From positions 256,064-320,063 of the forward strand of contig CAMVID010000001.1 in NCBI GenBank assembly GCA_947167445.1: a stretch of DNA of 64,000 nucleotides, in the 5' to 3' direction. Below the pieces are notes generated by a model. It was not told the DNA's origin and made no database searches. It saw only the letters and a list, made by a program, of their open reading frames with translations. Shown piece by piece: positions 43,167 to 52,489 of the stretch. The number at the start of each line of letters is the position of its first letter. Within the stretch, counting starts at the first letter, position 1. The DNA is from G11 sp947167445. GTDB taxonomy: Bacteria > Bacillota > Clostridia > Lachnospirales > Lachnospiraceae. A program made the position numbers and the translations under genes.

Positions 43167-44876
43167 ATGAAAGTCAGAAGATTCAGCATCACCAACAAAT
43201 TGATATTTGTTGTAATTATTCTGTTTCTGATTTCAGACATTATCCTGGGGTATGTATCATACAAAAAGTCCTACGATATGCTTGATAAGCAGATTAAGAG
43301 CAACACAGAAAGTATCGCGTCAGCTGTGGCCGCAATGATAGACGGCTCCATCGTCGCTTCCGTACAGCCCGGCGAAGAAGCAACCGAGGATTACTTAGCG
43401 GTAAGTTATGATTTGACTTCATTCCTTGACAGCACAGGCGTCGAGTATGTTTATACAATAAGGCCCAACGGAAACGGCGGCATGGAATATGCCATAGACG
43501 CTCAGATTGAAGATTATTCCGCAATTGGCGACGAATTTGATGACGAAGAAGCTGCACCGGCATTAAAGGGCACCGTAGTTTCAAGCAGCGAGCCTTATAC
43601 AGATGATTGGGGAACCCATCTTTCCGCCTATGCACCAATATATGTTGACAGTGCTGTTGTTGGAGCTGTTGGCGTTGATGTCAGCATGGAATGGGTATCC
43701 GCACAGACATCTGCGCTGGTAAAACAGATTATTCTCATCTGTGTAATCGTTGTGGTTGTGGGGGCAATTATTCTTATTATCATAAGCAGGGCCTTAAGCA
43801 GAAGCTTCTCTCTTCTTAATGATAAAATCGTCGAACTCACAAACGGCGACGGAGACCTTACAAAGCAGATAGATATTACTTCTGGTGACGAATTCGAAGT
43901 AATCGGAGGCAATATTAATAAGCTCATTGATTTTATAAGGAGCATGCTGCTGTCAATTCACAGTGAATCAAATAAGCTAAACAGTGCTTCCACCCATATA
44001 GCAGACAATGTCCGCGGAGCTCTCAATGAGGCCCAGTCAATATCAGATATAATTGCCGATATGAACGGCACTATGGCAGATACGGCCTCTTCAATTAATG
44101 AAATCAATTCTCTTATGTCAGATATAACAGATTCATTCGGTGAGATTGTAAAAGAGATTGACGGAGGACGTGATTTTGCTCACGAAGTAAAAGGCTCTGC
44201 CTCAGGAATCGGTGCAACCGCCTCGAAAGAACGTACCACCACCGAAGAAAAGGTTGCCAAAATGGCAGCTGCAGTTACTGATCAGATTGAGCGTTCAAAG
44301 GCTGTTAAACGAATTGAAGATCTTACAGGAAACATCATCTCAATTGCCAACCAAACCAACCTTCTGGCACTTAATGCTTCCATCGAAGCCGCTCGTGCCG
44401 GTGACGCAGGCCGAGGCTTTGCAGTTGTTGCTACCGAGATTGGTGACCTTGCCAACAACTCCCAGGCCGCCGCTACGGAAATCCAGACTGTTTCAGCCGA
44501 GGTTATCGCCGCAGTTAACGGTCTGTCAGACGAAGCTCAGTCACTACTTAAATTTGTAAACGATACCACCCTTGCAAGCTTTGAGAATCTCGCCAAGACC
44601 AGCGAAGAATATCAGCAGTCTGCTGAGCGTATATCGGAAATGATGGAAAGATTTGCTGATGCATCAGCTCAAATCCAGAGAAGCATTGACCAGATCCGCG
44701 AATCTACGGAATCGGTTAACAGCGCTGTTGAAGAAGTGGTTAAAGGCGTTTCAACCGCTGCTGAAAAATCTGTGGAAATGTCCGACAACATGTCAAAGAT
44801 TGATGTTGATGCCGCCAACAGCAATGATATATCCAATCAGCTCAAAACCGAAGTCGGCAAGTTTAAACTCGAATAA
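43167..44876 (+). CDS. methyl-accepting chemotaxis protein
   Basis: The start is ATG at 43167, with AAAGGAG upstream, giving MKVRRFSITNK and 569 residues. One membrane helix is at about 11-30, an extracytoplasmic Cache-like sensor domain at about 35-180 (YVYTIRPNG, WGTHLSAYAPIYV), a second helix at about 190-215, then HAMP and the signalling domain. The hairpin tip is conserved (IANQTNLLALNASIEAARAG), so CheA/CheW coupling is expected. The ligand is unknown. No che genes are in the window. It is the only chemotaxis gene seen and is monocistronic. Confidence 0.94.
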   Translation: MKVRRFSITNKLIFVVIILFLISDIILGYVSYKKSYDMLDKQIKSNTESIASAVAAMIDGSIVASVQPGEEATEDYLAVSYDLTSFLDSTGVEYVYTIRPNGNGGMEYAIDAQIEDYSAIGDEFDDEEAAPALKGTVVSSSEPYTDDWGTHLSAYAPIYVDSAVVGAVGVDVSMEWVSAQTSALVKQIILICVIVVVVGAIILIIISRALSRSFSLLNDKIVELTNGDGDLTKQIDITSGDEFEVIGGNINKLIDFIRSMLLSIHSESNKLNSASTHIADNVRGALNEAQSISDIIADMNGTMADTASSINEINSLMSDITDSFGEIVKEIDGGRDFAHEVKGSASGIGATASKERTTTEEKVAKMAAAVTDQIERSKAVKRIEDLTGNIISIANQTNLLALNASIEAARAGDAGRGFAVVATEIGDLANNSQAAATEIQTVSAEVIAAVNGLSDEAQSLLKFVNDTTLASFENLAKTSEEYQQSAERISEMMERFADASAQIQRSIDQIRESTESVNSAVEEVVKGVSTAAEKSVEMSDNMSKIDVDAANSNDISNQLKTEVGKFKLE

Positions 44877-44890
44877 GAGCCATACATTCC

Positions 44891-44920
44891 AAGGGCTGCC
44901 GTAATCGGCAGTCCTTTTTT
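44891..44920 (+). terminator. terminator after the chemoreceptor gene
   Basis: The stem GGGCTGCCG/CGGCAGTCC with a TAAT loop is followed by six T's, 14 bases after the stop codon. Confidence 0.9.
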
Positions 44921-44970
44921 AATTATTTATTCATAAATGTTAAAGTTTTATAAATATTTAGCCCATAACC

Positions 44971-45000
44971 TTGCCTAATTACGACATTTTTTGATAGTAT
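44971..45000 (+). promoter_or_regulatory. candidate promoter of citrate synthase
   Basis: TTGCCT (44971-44976) and TAGTAT (44995-45000) are 18 bases apart, with the ribosome site AGGAGGG about 20 bases downstream. It is a moderate match only. Confidence 0.35.
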
Positions 45001-45031
45001 ATTAATACATCTTTTGAACAGGAGGGAACTT

Positions 45032-46405
45032 ATGGATTATACACTGGGAAACCCCTATTCGGTTGTAACACCCGAAATTGCCCGCATGGCCGAAATGTGC
45101 CAGAAAGCGGATATCATAGATACGGAATTATATACTAAGCTCGATGTTAAGAGGGGTCTTCGTGACCTTAACGGCAAGGGGGTATTGGCGGGTCTTACCA
45201 ATATCTCTGATGTTCATGCCAAAGAAATCGTTGATGGCAAGGAAGTGCCTGTTGCAGGGCAGCTCTATTACAGGGGCTATAATGTGGAAGATCTGGTCAA
45301 GGGCTTTACATCCGAAGACCGCTTTGGCTATGAGGAGATGGCCTATCTTCTGCTTTACGGAAAGCTTCCAAGTGCAAGTGAATTGGAGGAGTTTAAGCGT
45401 ATTCTTTTCGGTTATCGCTCCCTTCCCACCAATTTCGTCAGGGACATCATCATGAAAGCACCAAGCCGTGACATGATGAATACTCTTGCAAGAAGCGTGC
45501 TTACCCTTTACTCCTACGACGATTATGAGGATGACACTTCTCTTCCAAACGTATTAAGACAGTGTCTGCAGCTTATAAGCCTTTTCCCTCAATTGGCTAT
45601 TTACGGCTATCACGCGTATCACCATTACTATAATGGTAAAAGCTTATATATCCACCATCCCAGACAGGACCTTTCCACTGCGGAGCATATACTGTATCTT
45701 TTAAGATCCAACAAGAAGTTTACGGATCTTGAAGCAAAGATTCTTGATATAGCCCTGGTTCTTCATATGGAGCATGGCGGAGGTAATAACTCATCCTTCA
45801 CAACCCACGTTGTAACATCAAGTATGACAGATACTTACTCTACCATTGCTGCAGCCTTAGGTTCACTTAAGGGTCCCAGACATGGTGGTGCCAACATCAA
45901 AGTTGTTCAGATGTTTGACGACTTAAAGAGACACGTCAAGAACTGGGAAAATGATGATGAGGTTGCTGTATATCTCGAGAAGCTTTTAAATAAAGAAGCC
46001 TTTGACAATGCGGGATTAATATACGGCGTCGGCCATGCAATTTACTCTAAGTCTGACCCCAGAGCCGTAATCTTTAAATCCTTTGTTGAAAAGCTTTCTG
46101 AAGAGAAGGGTCTTCACAAAGAGTTTGAGCTATATAACAGAGTCGAGAATCTGGCTCCCGATGTAATCAGTAAATCCAGACAGATGTATAAGGGCGTCAG
46201 TGTAAACGTAGACTTCTACTCGGGATTCGTTTACAGAATGCTCGGTCTTCCCCTTCAGCTATACACTCCCATCTTCGCAATTGCAAGAATTGCCGGCTGG
46301 AGTGCACATCGCCTTGAAGAACTGGCCAACAACGGAAAGATTATAAGACCCGCATATAAACCGGTTTGTGAACATAAAGACTACATAGATATGAATAAGC
46401 GTTAA
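45032..46405 (+). CDS. gltA: citrate synthase
   Basis: The enzyme condenses oxaloacetate with acetyl-CoA. The start is ATG (MDYTLGNPYS) with AGGAGGGAACTT before it; the in-frame TTG further upstream lies before the ribosome site. The length of 457 residues fits the Clostridia type. Active-site stretches HMEHGGGNNSSFTTHVV, KGPRHGGAN and GVGHAIYSKSDPRA contain the catalytic histidines. The next gene is convergent, so this is a single-gene unit. In a fermenting anaerobe it likely supplies glutamate precursors. Confidence 0.95.
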   Translation: MDYTLGNPYSVVTPEIARMAEMCQKADIIDTELYTKLDVKRGLRDLNGKGVLAGLTNISDVHAKEIVDGKEVPVAGQLYYRGYNVEDLVKGFTSEDRFGYEEMAYLLLYGKLPSASELEEFKRILFGYRSLPTNFVRDIIMKAPSRDMMNTLARSVLTLYSYDDYEDDTSLPNVLRQCLQLISLFPQLAIYGYHAYHHYYNGKSLYIHHPRQDLSTAEHILYLLRSNKKFTDLEAKILDIALVLHMEHGGGNNSSFTTHVVTSSMTDTYSTIAAALGSLKGPRHGGANIKVVQMFDDLKRHVKNWENDDEVAVYLEKLLNKEAFDNAGLIYGVGHAIYSKSDPRAVIFKSFVEKLSEEKGLHKEFELYNRVENLAPDVISKSRQMYKGVSVNVDFYSGFVYRMLGLPLQLYTPIFAIARIAGWSAHRLEELANNGKIIRPAYKPVCEHKDYIDMNKR

Positions 46406-46410
46406 AATAA

Positions 46411-46435
46411 AGAGCTCGGCTAAACGCCGAGCTCT
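46411..46435. terminator. bidirectional terminator between citrate synthase and beta-mannosidase
   Basis: The perfect 10-base stem AGAGCTCGGC/GCCGAGCTCT has a 5-base loop. T-rich sequence follows on both strands, and the two flanking genes converge here. Confidence 0.85.
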
Positions 46436-46448
46436 GATTATTTGTTTA

Positions 46449-48833
46449 TTATTCCAATTCACCCGCCACAACAGGTTCAGCTGATGTGATTGCAAAGAAG
46501 TTGTCCTTAAATATGATATCTTCTTCTCTGCCCTCAAGAAATACGTAGGGTACAAATGTAGGTGATGAAATCCAGGTGGTCTTCTGTCCTTTCTCAAACT
46601 CAACCTTAAGAATGGGTGTTTCAATTTTGAGATCCTTAATTGGAACGAAGGTTGCCCATTCATTGTAATCATTGAAACTCATCTCAACGAATACATTATC
46701 GAGATTAAGCTCAGAATTATTCTCAAACAGCTCTGTAAAGTCATGTTCAAACACTTTAACTGCAGCAAACCTTGGAACAAAGATTTCCTGTCTTTCCTCA
46801 AACTCAGTCTTGAAATCCATGGTCTTAAGTCTGAAACTGCAAAGAGTTGTGATTCTCTGAGGGCTTTCGTTTGATACCCAGAATTCAACCTTTTTATCCT
46901 TTATTACAATGCTTGGAGCTATTGGAGCATAGAACTTCCTTGCCATGTAATGAAGAGCTTTGTATCTTCCGTAGTAGTCAATACTTGACCAGGAAGCAAC
47001 CGGCCAGTCATCGTTAAACTGCCAGTAAAGACTTCCCATGCAGCGGCCTCTGTTTCTTCTCATGTGATCAACCGCCGTCTTCATTGCAATACCCTGCATA
47101 ATCTGACTGTCAAGAACCAGCTCCTCGAAGTTTGCAGGCTCCTTGAAGCATTCCTTAAGATAAGCGAGAATCTTCTCATTTGCGGAAGGATTCTTCTGGT
47201 GTGATTCCATAATCTCGGAATCAATTCTAAGGTCATCTTCCTTCTCGATAAACTCAGCAATGGTCTTCATTGAAGGGAAGGACTGGAAACCAAATTCAGA
47301 AAGGAATCTGAAATAATGATTCTCATAATCCCTGAAGGGCTTCATTCCATGCCATACCTTCCAGTAGTGGCTGTCACCATCGTTTTCATTGTCGGGATCA
47401 TCAAAGCCACCGCCCTTTGAAGGTGATGAAGGTACATAGAATGTATCAGGTGCATAGCGTTTGCAAAGGTCGGGGATCAGCTCCTCGAACTGCTCTAAAT
47501 AATCTTTTCTTAAAGTATCTGAATGGTGCTTAGTAATCTCCCATTCAAGCCATGCAACTTCCATCTCGTTATTACCGCAAAGGAGTCCAAGACATGCATG
47601 GTTTCTGATACGCTTGGTAACATATCTGATTTCTGCCTTAATAAGGTCTCTGAATTTCTCGCCACCCTCAAGGCTTGATTCCAAATCATAGACATTGCAG
47701 GCAAACATGAAATCCTGCCAAAGAAAAATACCGGCTTCATCGCAAAGGTCGTAGAACTTATCTCTGGGATAGAATCCGCCACCCCAAACTCTTAAGCAGT
47801 TGAAGTTTGCGAATTTGGCTGCTCTAATATCCCTCTCCAGAGTCTCATCATCGATAAGACCATAGAAACAGTTATCAGGAATATAGTCCGCACCCATGGC
47901 AAATATTTTGTGTCCGTTAACGGTAAAGGCGAACTCTTTGCCCCACTCATCCTTGTTACGGGAAACCGTAAGAGTTCTCAGACCAACGCGGGTGCTTAAT
48001 TCATCACTCTCACCTGTTGTGCGGCTTGTTGCGGTTACTTTTACAGTATATAAAGGCTGGTCGCCGTAGCCTGCAGGCCACCAGTACTCAGGATTATAAA
48101 TCTCAATCTCTCTGAAGAATTCTCCCTCGTAAATCTTATCTCCCGCAGGGTCAAATACTTCTGTTTTGATATCCGCTTCGACAATGCCGATGCCCTGGGA
48201 GAAAACCTTAAGACCAACCACACCCTCACCAAGGTTGTGATCCTGTCTAACCCAGACATCATCAAGTCTCACTTCATCATATGCGATAATCTCCATGGGC
48301 TCATAGATACCGCAGTCAGGAAGCTGAGGACCCCAATCCCAGCCGAAACTGGAATGTGATTTTCTGATGTACTGGGAATTAGCCATGGTACCGGTGTTAA
48401 TCATGGTGATTTCTCTGTCGGCACCGGGTTTTACGGAATTCACAAGTCTTGTAGCCGAGAAGAATCTGAATTCCAGTTCATTCTGGGCCTTAAGAATATC
48501 TGATACATCAATTCTGTATTTAATGTGTGCATTCTCGCAGTGTCTGATTTTCTGTCCATTCAAGTAAACATCACAGACCGTATCAATGCTCTTAAGAATA
48601 AGTTCTTTCTTTTTCTTCTTAAGAACATCATCTTCTACAACAAAAACTCCCCTGACAACGAAATCATTGTCAAGGAAGTCTCTTACTTTGTACTCATTAA
48701 CCCCAATGTACGGGTTGGGAATATCACCGGAAACAACGAATGACTGCATTGCGGACCCGGGAATATCAAACTTCTTCCAATCGTCAGAACCCGAAACTGA
48801 AATCTTGAAAATTCCTTCTAATACTCTCTTCAA
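46449..48833 (-). CDS. beta-mannosidase, GH2 family
   Basis: The enzyme removes terminal beta-mannose from manno-oligosaccharides. All GH2 parts are visible. The sugar-binding domain with SSFGWDWGPQLPDCG near 150-165 is characteristic of beta-mannosidases. The acid/base Glu is in LLCGNNEMEVAWLEW near 420 and the nucleophile Glu is in SEFGFQSFPS near 520. With 794 residues and no signal peptide it is cytoplasmic, so it works on imported oligosaccharides. The likely start is TTG with GGGGG upstream. Neighbouring genes are unrelated to mannan use. Confidence 0.93.
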   Translation of the reverse strand: MKRVLEGIFKISVSGSDDWKKFDIPGSAMQSFVVSGDIPNPYIGVNEYKVRDFLDNDFVVRGVFVVEDDVLKKKKKELILKSIDTVCDVYLNGQKIRHCENAHIKYRIDVSDILKAQNELEFRFFSATRLVNSVKPGADREITMINTGTMANSQYIRKSHSSFGWDWGPQLPDCGIYEPMEIIAYDEVRLDDVWVRQDHNLGEGVVGLKVFSQGIGIVEADIKTEVFDPAGDKIYEGEFFREIEIYNPEYWWPAGYGDQPLYTVKVTATSRTTGESDELSTRVGLRTLTVSRNKDEWGKEFAFTVNGHKIFAMGADYIPDNCFYGLIDDETLERDIRAAKFANFNCLRVWGGGFYPRDKFYDLCDEAGIFLWQDFMFACNVYDLESSLEGGEKFRDLIKAEIRYVTKRIRNHACLGLLCGNNEMEVAWLEWEITKHHSDTLRKDYLEQFEELIPDLCKRYAPDTFYVPSSPSKGGGFDDPDNENDGDSHYWKVWHGMKPFRDYENHYFRFLSEFGFQSFPSMKTIAEFIEKEDDLRIDSEIMESHQKNPSANEKILAYLKECFKEPANFEELVLDSQIMQGIAMKTAVDHMRRNRGRCMGSLYWQFNDDWPVASWSSIDYYGRYKALHYMARKFYAPIAPSIVIKDKKVEFWVSNESPQRITTLCSFRLKTMDFKTEFEERQEIFVPRFAAVKVFEHDFTELFENNSELNLDNVFVEMSFNDYNEWATFVPIKDLKIETPILKVEFEKGQKTTWISSPTFVPYVFLEGREEDIIFKDNFFAITSAEPVVAGELE

Positions 48834-48864
48834 TTCAACACCCCCATATAATATATATGTTTAA

Positions 48865-50355
48865 TTACAATCCCAAAATGTCACAGACTGTGTCGCACAT
48901 CTTGTCCTTGTCACAGACTGTATTGTGAAGCACCTTGGCATTTCTGATATCTTCGATTGCCTTAGGAACCTTTACGTTAGCGACCTTGGAAAGCTCGTCA
49001 ACCAGCTCGAAATCTCCTGCCTTGTCACAGTCACCCTTTAAAGCTTCCATTACACTTCTTGTAAACTTGAAAGGACTGGCTGTTGAAGCAATAACCGCAG
49101 GAGTCTTATCATCACCTGTATCCTTTGCAAACTTCTCATATACGCAGGCTGCTACAGCCGTATGAGTATCGATTACATATCCGCAATCGTCATAAATCTT
49201 CTTGATTGTGTCTGCACACTCTTTGGTGTTTGCCCAGTTTCCGTAGAAATCCTTAAGTCCCTCTTTCATCTCAGAGGTAATTGAGTATTTGCCGGAATCC
49301 TTAAGGCTGCCCATAAGCTCAGCGCACTTGGATGCATTGTTGCCTGCAATCTTATAAATCAATCTCTCAAGGTTACTTGAAATAAGGATATCCATGGAAG
49401 GAGATGTGGTAAGTATGAAATCTCTGTTTCTGTCGTAATCTCCTGTTCCGAAGAAATCATATAAAACCTTGTTATCATTTGATGCGCAAACTAACTTCTT
49501 AATGGGAAGTCCCATGTTCTTTGCATAAAATGCCGCAAGGATGTTACCAAAGTTTCCGGTGGGAACAACTACATTGATTTCATCCCCGGATTTGATCTTC
49601 TCCTCTTTAAGAAGGGTTGCGTAAGCATATACATAATAAACAATCTGAGGAACGAGACGACCGATGTTAATGGAGTTTGCGGATGAGAACTGCATTCCCG
49701 CATCACTCATTCTCTTCTTCATTCCCTCATCTGAGAAAATCGCCTTAACTCCGCTTTGAGCATCGTCGAAGTTTCCTCTGATGGCAACTACATGGGTGTT
49801 GTCACCGGTCTGAGTAACCATCTGTTTCTCCTGGATAGGGCTGACGCCATCCTTGGGGTAAAAAACAATAATCTCCGTTCCGGGAACATCGGCAAAACCT
49901 GCAAGTGCTGCCTTTCCTGTATCACCTGAAGTAGCTGTAAGAATAACAATCTTCTTATCCATCTTGTTCTTCTTTGCAGAAGTAGTCATAAGATGAGGAA
50001 GAATTGATAATGCCATATCCTTAAAAGCGATTGTTGCTCCGTGGAAAAGTTCAAGGTAATATGTGTTTCCCACTTCAACAAGGGGAGCGATGGCCTCTGT
50101 GTCAAATTTAGAATCATACGCTTTTTCAATACAGTTCTTAAGCTCATCTTCTGTAAAGTCTGTAAGGAACTGCTTCATTACCTTGTAGGCAACTTCTTTA
50201 TATTCCATCTTAGCAAGTTCTTCCAAAGAACAATCAAGAGAGGGAATACTGTCGGGAACATATAATCCGCCATCCGGTGCCAGGCCTCGTAATATGGCCA
50301 TGGAGGGGGTTACCGCTTCCTTATCTCCTCTTGTGCTAAAATACTTCAACTCCAT
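48865..50355 (-). CDS. thrC: threonine synthase
   Basis: This PLP enzyme converts O-phosphohomoserine into threonine. The N-terminal start (MELKYFSTRGDKEAVTPSMAI, shortened) and the PLP lysine in TIAFKDMALSILPHL near residue 113 identify the long fungal/bacterial type of about 500 residues. The phosphate-binding loop is PTGNFGNILA. The ATG has AGGAGA upstream. The AP2-domain gene precedes it by three bases. Confidence 0.96.
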   Translation of the reverse strand: MELKYFSTRGDKEAVTPSMAILRGLAPDGGLYVPDSIPSLDCSLEELAKMEYKEVAYKVMKQFLTDFTEDELKNCIEKAYDSKFDTEAIAPLVEVGNTYYLELFHGATIAFKDMALSILPHLMTTSAKKNKMDKKIVILTATSGDTGKAALAGFADVPGTEIIVFYPKDGVSPIQEKQMVTQTGDNTHVVAIRGNFDDAQSGVKAIFSDEGMKKRMSDAGMQFSSANSINIGRLVPQIVYYVYAYATLLKEEKIKSGDEINVVVPTGNFGNILAAFYAKNMGLPIKKLVCASNDNKVLYDFFGTGDYDRNRDFILTTSPSMDILISSNLERLIYKIAGNNASKCAELMGSLKDSGKYSITSEMKEGLKDFYGNWANTKECADTIKKIYDDCGYVIDTHTAVAACVYEKFAKDTGDDKTPAVIASTASPFKFTRSVMEALKGDCDKAGDFELVDELSKVANVKVPKAIEDIRNAKVLHNTVCDKDKMCDTVCDILGL

Positions 50356-50358
50356 TTG

Positions 50359-51180
50359 TTACTTGTCTCCTTTCGGGGGTACATTATAATTAACTATCTT
50401 CTCAGATATAATAAGTCTCGAATACATATCAGCATACTGCCTTGGGGACAAACTTTCAATATAATTCGGCGAAAAATTCTTATGAAATCCATTCCTTTTT
50501 AGTATATCTATGGCCTTGTTATATGCCACAGCCGCCTCTTCCGCAGTTCTGTACGTCCCAACAAGATAGTTGCCATTTATGTGTATGTGTGCCTGATACA
50601 CATTGACATTCTTTTTCTTCTTCTGTTTAACCCCGTGATAGGAATTTATGATGTGAATATTCTCATATCTGAAATCCGTGGGGTCATCATTGTAGAACTC
50701 GTAGTCTTTTCCCAAAACAGCATTACTCATGATTCCGTAACGGTTCATGATATTGTACTGCATTCCATACTCAGCAACGAAAAAATGTCCGTTTCTTCGC
50801 ATGATTTTGTGGGATGAATAATAGAACAAATCGTCCATATCAAATTTAAACACAAAGTCGGGAGAAAGGTAATAATAGAAAAACTTCTCCTGGAGATAAA
50901 TGGGATTAGCAATATAAATGTCGTTATCCCTTAAATTGATAATGGAAACATATTTATCAAACTGTATGGATGGATTGATTTTGTTGTATGCGTCAATCTT
51001 TATGCTTGAATCGTGAAGCAGAGCATCCGCATCCTTGTAAGCCAGATGGGCTTCGAACATAGAGTCATAACTGCCCAGACTTATATGCTTACGCTTATAA
51101 GTCATTGAGGCTCTGTAATACTCGGTTCCGTCTTTTTTCTTAGCGGGGTAAACACCCGGTAGGGATTTTCCTTTGGCCAT
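50359..51180 (-). CDS. protein with two AP2-like DNA-binding domains
   Basis: The start ATG (MAKGKSLPG) is preferred over an upstream GTG because GGTGA is seven bases before it. Two AP2-type three-strand plus helix units are visible. One is at the N-terminus (GVYPAKKKDGTEYYRASMT, then GSYDSMFEAHLAYKDAD). The other is at about 195-235 (VYQAHIHINGNYLVGTYR, TAEEAAVAYNKAI). Bacterial AP2 domains often accompany HNH homing endonucleases, but the middle region here shows no HNH motif I can confirm. DNA binding is expected; the role is unknown. Confidence 0.75.
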   Translation of the reverse strand: MAKGKSLPGVYPAKKKDGTEYYRASMTYKRKHISLGSYDSMFEAHLAYKDADALLHDSSIKIDAYNKINPSIQFDKYVSIINLRDNDIYIANPIYLQEKFFYYYLSPDFVFKFDMDDLFYYSSHKIMRRNGHFFVAEYGMQYNIMNRYGIMSNAVLGKDYEFYNDDPTDFRYENIHIINSYHGVKQKKKKNVNVYQAHIHINGNYLVGTYRTAEEAAVAYNKAIDILKRNGFHKNFSPNYIESLSPRQYADMYSRLIISEKIVNYNVPPKGDK

Positions 51181-51212
51181 GTCGTTCACCGTCTAAAGAT
51201 TGAAAACTAAGT

Positions 51213-52424
51213 TTATTTATTGGAGTAATCAAGGAAGCAAATGTTAAGGTTTGCAGGTCCTGTAATGCCGTTAACTTTACCCGATGTGGTATACTGCCAC
51301 ATGGAGAATTTATAGGGATAATCGGGAAGGTCCCCGGGTTGCGAGAGCCAAACCTCATAGCCCGCCAGCTTGGTAAGATCCACTTCCTTAATAAGCCATT
51401 CCTTATTCCCGTAGAGGCTTGGTCTGTAACCCTTTGCACTGATGGCGTCCATAAAGGTCTTGGCAATGGTGGTCTTATCGGCCTTCGATAAGCCCTCTAT
51501 CCTTGCGGTGTCGTTCTCCACAAATTCCATATCATAGGCTATTGGATATGTGATCTTGTATTCGCCTATGGCATTAAGAACCACGTTGGCTTCCTCGGCA
51601 GCTTCCTCAACAGTAACTGCCTGTGAGTAGAAATATAAGCCGATTCCAAGGCCTGCATCACTGGCTTTCTTAATGTTGTCGGCGAAGAATTCGTCAATGG
51701 TGATAGTTCCCGAGCTGTAGCCTCTGCCGCCAACCTTTAGCATTACAAAGTCAACGCCTGCATCCTTAAGAGCATAGAAGTCAACATTCCCCTGATATTT
51801 TGAGATGTCGGTTCCCCAGAAGGATTGGTTCTTGCCGTCATCCTCATATTTGAGAATTCCGTTTTGTATTGTAAACTTGGTCAGATCATAGTTGTTTCTG
51901 GTCAGATAGTTACTGATCGCAACCCACTCTTCCGTACCGTCCCGGTACTTGACCAGTGTATGCTTTCCGTCGTCTGAAGGGTCCTTGGTATCTTTGTTCT
52001 CTTCTTCGGACTTAGTGTCATCTGTCTTATCCGTGGTCTTATCTTTATCCTCAGACTTCTTTTCTGCGTCTGCCTTCTCTTTTTCGTTAGTGGTGTCGGT
52101 GGTTTCCTTGTTATCCTTGTCTTTCTTCTTATTGTAATCAGAGAAAATCTCCAGATCATCCGGGTGAAGCTTCTCTTTCTCCCCTCCGAGAATTGACTCG
52201 GTACTGGGCATTCCGTATATGTCCGTCTCCTCTTCGGCGTTGACTTGCGCCGGCTTCGTCGACACCGATGACGACTGTTTCTTCTTATTTGCATTGCCGG
52301 AGATTACAAGAACCACAGCAAGAATAAGCAAAATAAATAAAGACACGAGAATAAAAATCGCCGTGCCGCTCATCCTTTCATTGCCATATTCAAAATTGTC
52401 GTCGTAGTTGTCATTAAGTTTCAT
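51213..52424 (-). CDS. membrane-anchored GH25 lysozyme-like muramidase
   Basis: One membrane helix (about 19-42) with a short cytoplasmic tail is followed by a long charged linker of Lys, Asp, Glu and Thr to about residue 165. Residues about 200-403 are the GH25 catalytic barrel, with the catalytic Asp in GTDISKYQGNVDF and DMEF near 295, and the C-terminal MWQYTTSGKVNGI. It would cleave peptidoglycan outside the cell and may act in wall remodelling. No Shine-Dalgarno site precedes the ATG, and a TATAAT box ends only 6 bases upstream, which suggests a leaderless mRNA. Confidence 0.9.
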   Translation of the reverse strand: MKLNDNYDDNFEYGNERMSGTAIFILVSLFILLILAVVLVISGNANKKKQSSSVSTKPAQVNAEEETDIYGMPSTESILGGEKEKLHPDDLEIFSDYNKKKDKDNKETTDTTNEKEKADAEKKSEDKDKTTDKTDDTKSEEENKDTKDPSDDGKHTLVKYRDGTEEWVAISNYLTRNNYDLTKFTIQNGILKYEDDGKNQSFWGTDISKYQGNVDFYALKDAGVDFVMLKVGGRGYSSGTITIDEFFADNIKKASDAGLGIGLYFYSQAVTVEEAAEEANVVLNAIGEYKITYPIAYDMEFVENDTARIEGLSKADKTTIAKTFMDAISAKGYRPSLYGNKEWLIKEVDLTKLAGYEVWLSQPGDLPDYPYKFSMWQYTTSGKVNGITGPANLNICFLDYSNK

Positions 52425-52430
52425 GACGAT

Positions 52431-52439
52431 ATTATATCA
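52431..52439 (-). promoter_or_regulatory. extended -10 promoter of the GH25 gene, six bases before the start codon
   Basis: The minus strand reads TGATATAAT, an extended -10 with the hexamer TATAAT at 52431-52436. Transcription would begin at or next to the ATG at 52424. Confidence 0.6.
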
Positions 52440-52453
52440 CACATCAGGCTCCC

Positions 52454-52482
52454 TTGACTAAACTAAGTCATTTTTGTATATT
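52454..52482 (+). promoter_or_regulatory. sigma-A promoter of apbE, seven bases before the start codon
   Basis: TTGACT (52454-52459) and TATATT (52477-52482) are separated by exactly 17 bases. The apbE ATG is at 52490, so the mRNA would have almost no leader. The -35 region also forms an inverted repeat TGACT-N6-AGTCA. Confidence 0.65.
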
Positions 52483-52489
52483 CAAGGAT

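Noticed and set aside
45014..45031. TTG start of citrate synthase upstream of the ribosome site
   Set aside because: The Shine-Dalgarno sequence lies inside this extension, so translation must start after it at 45032.
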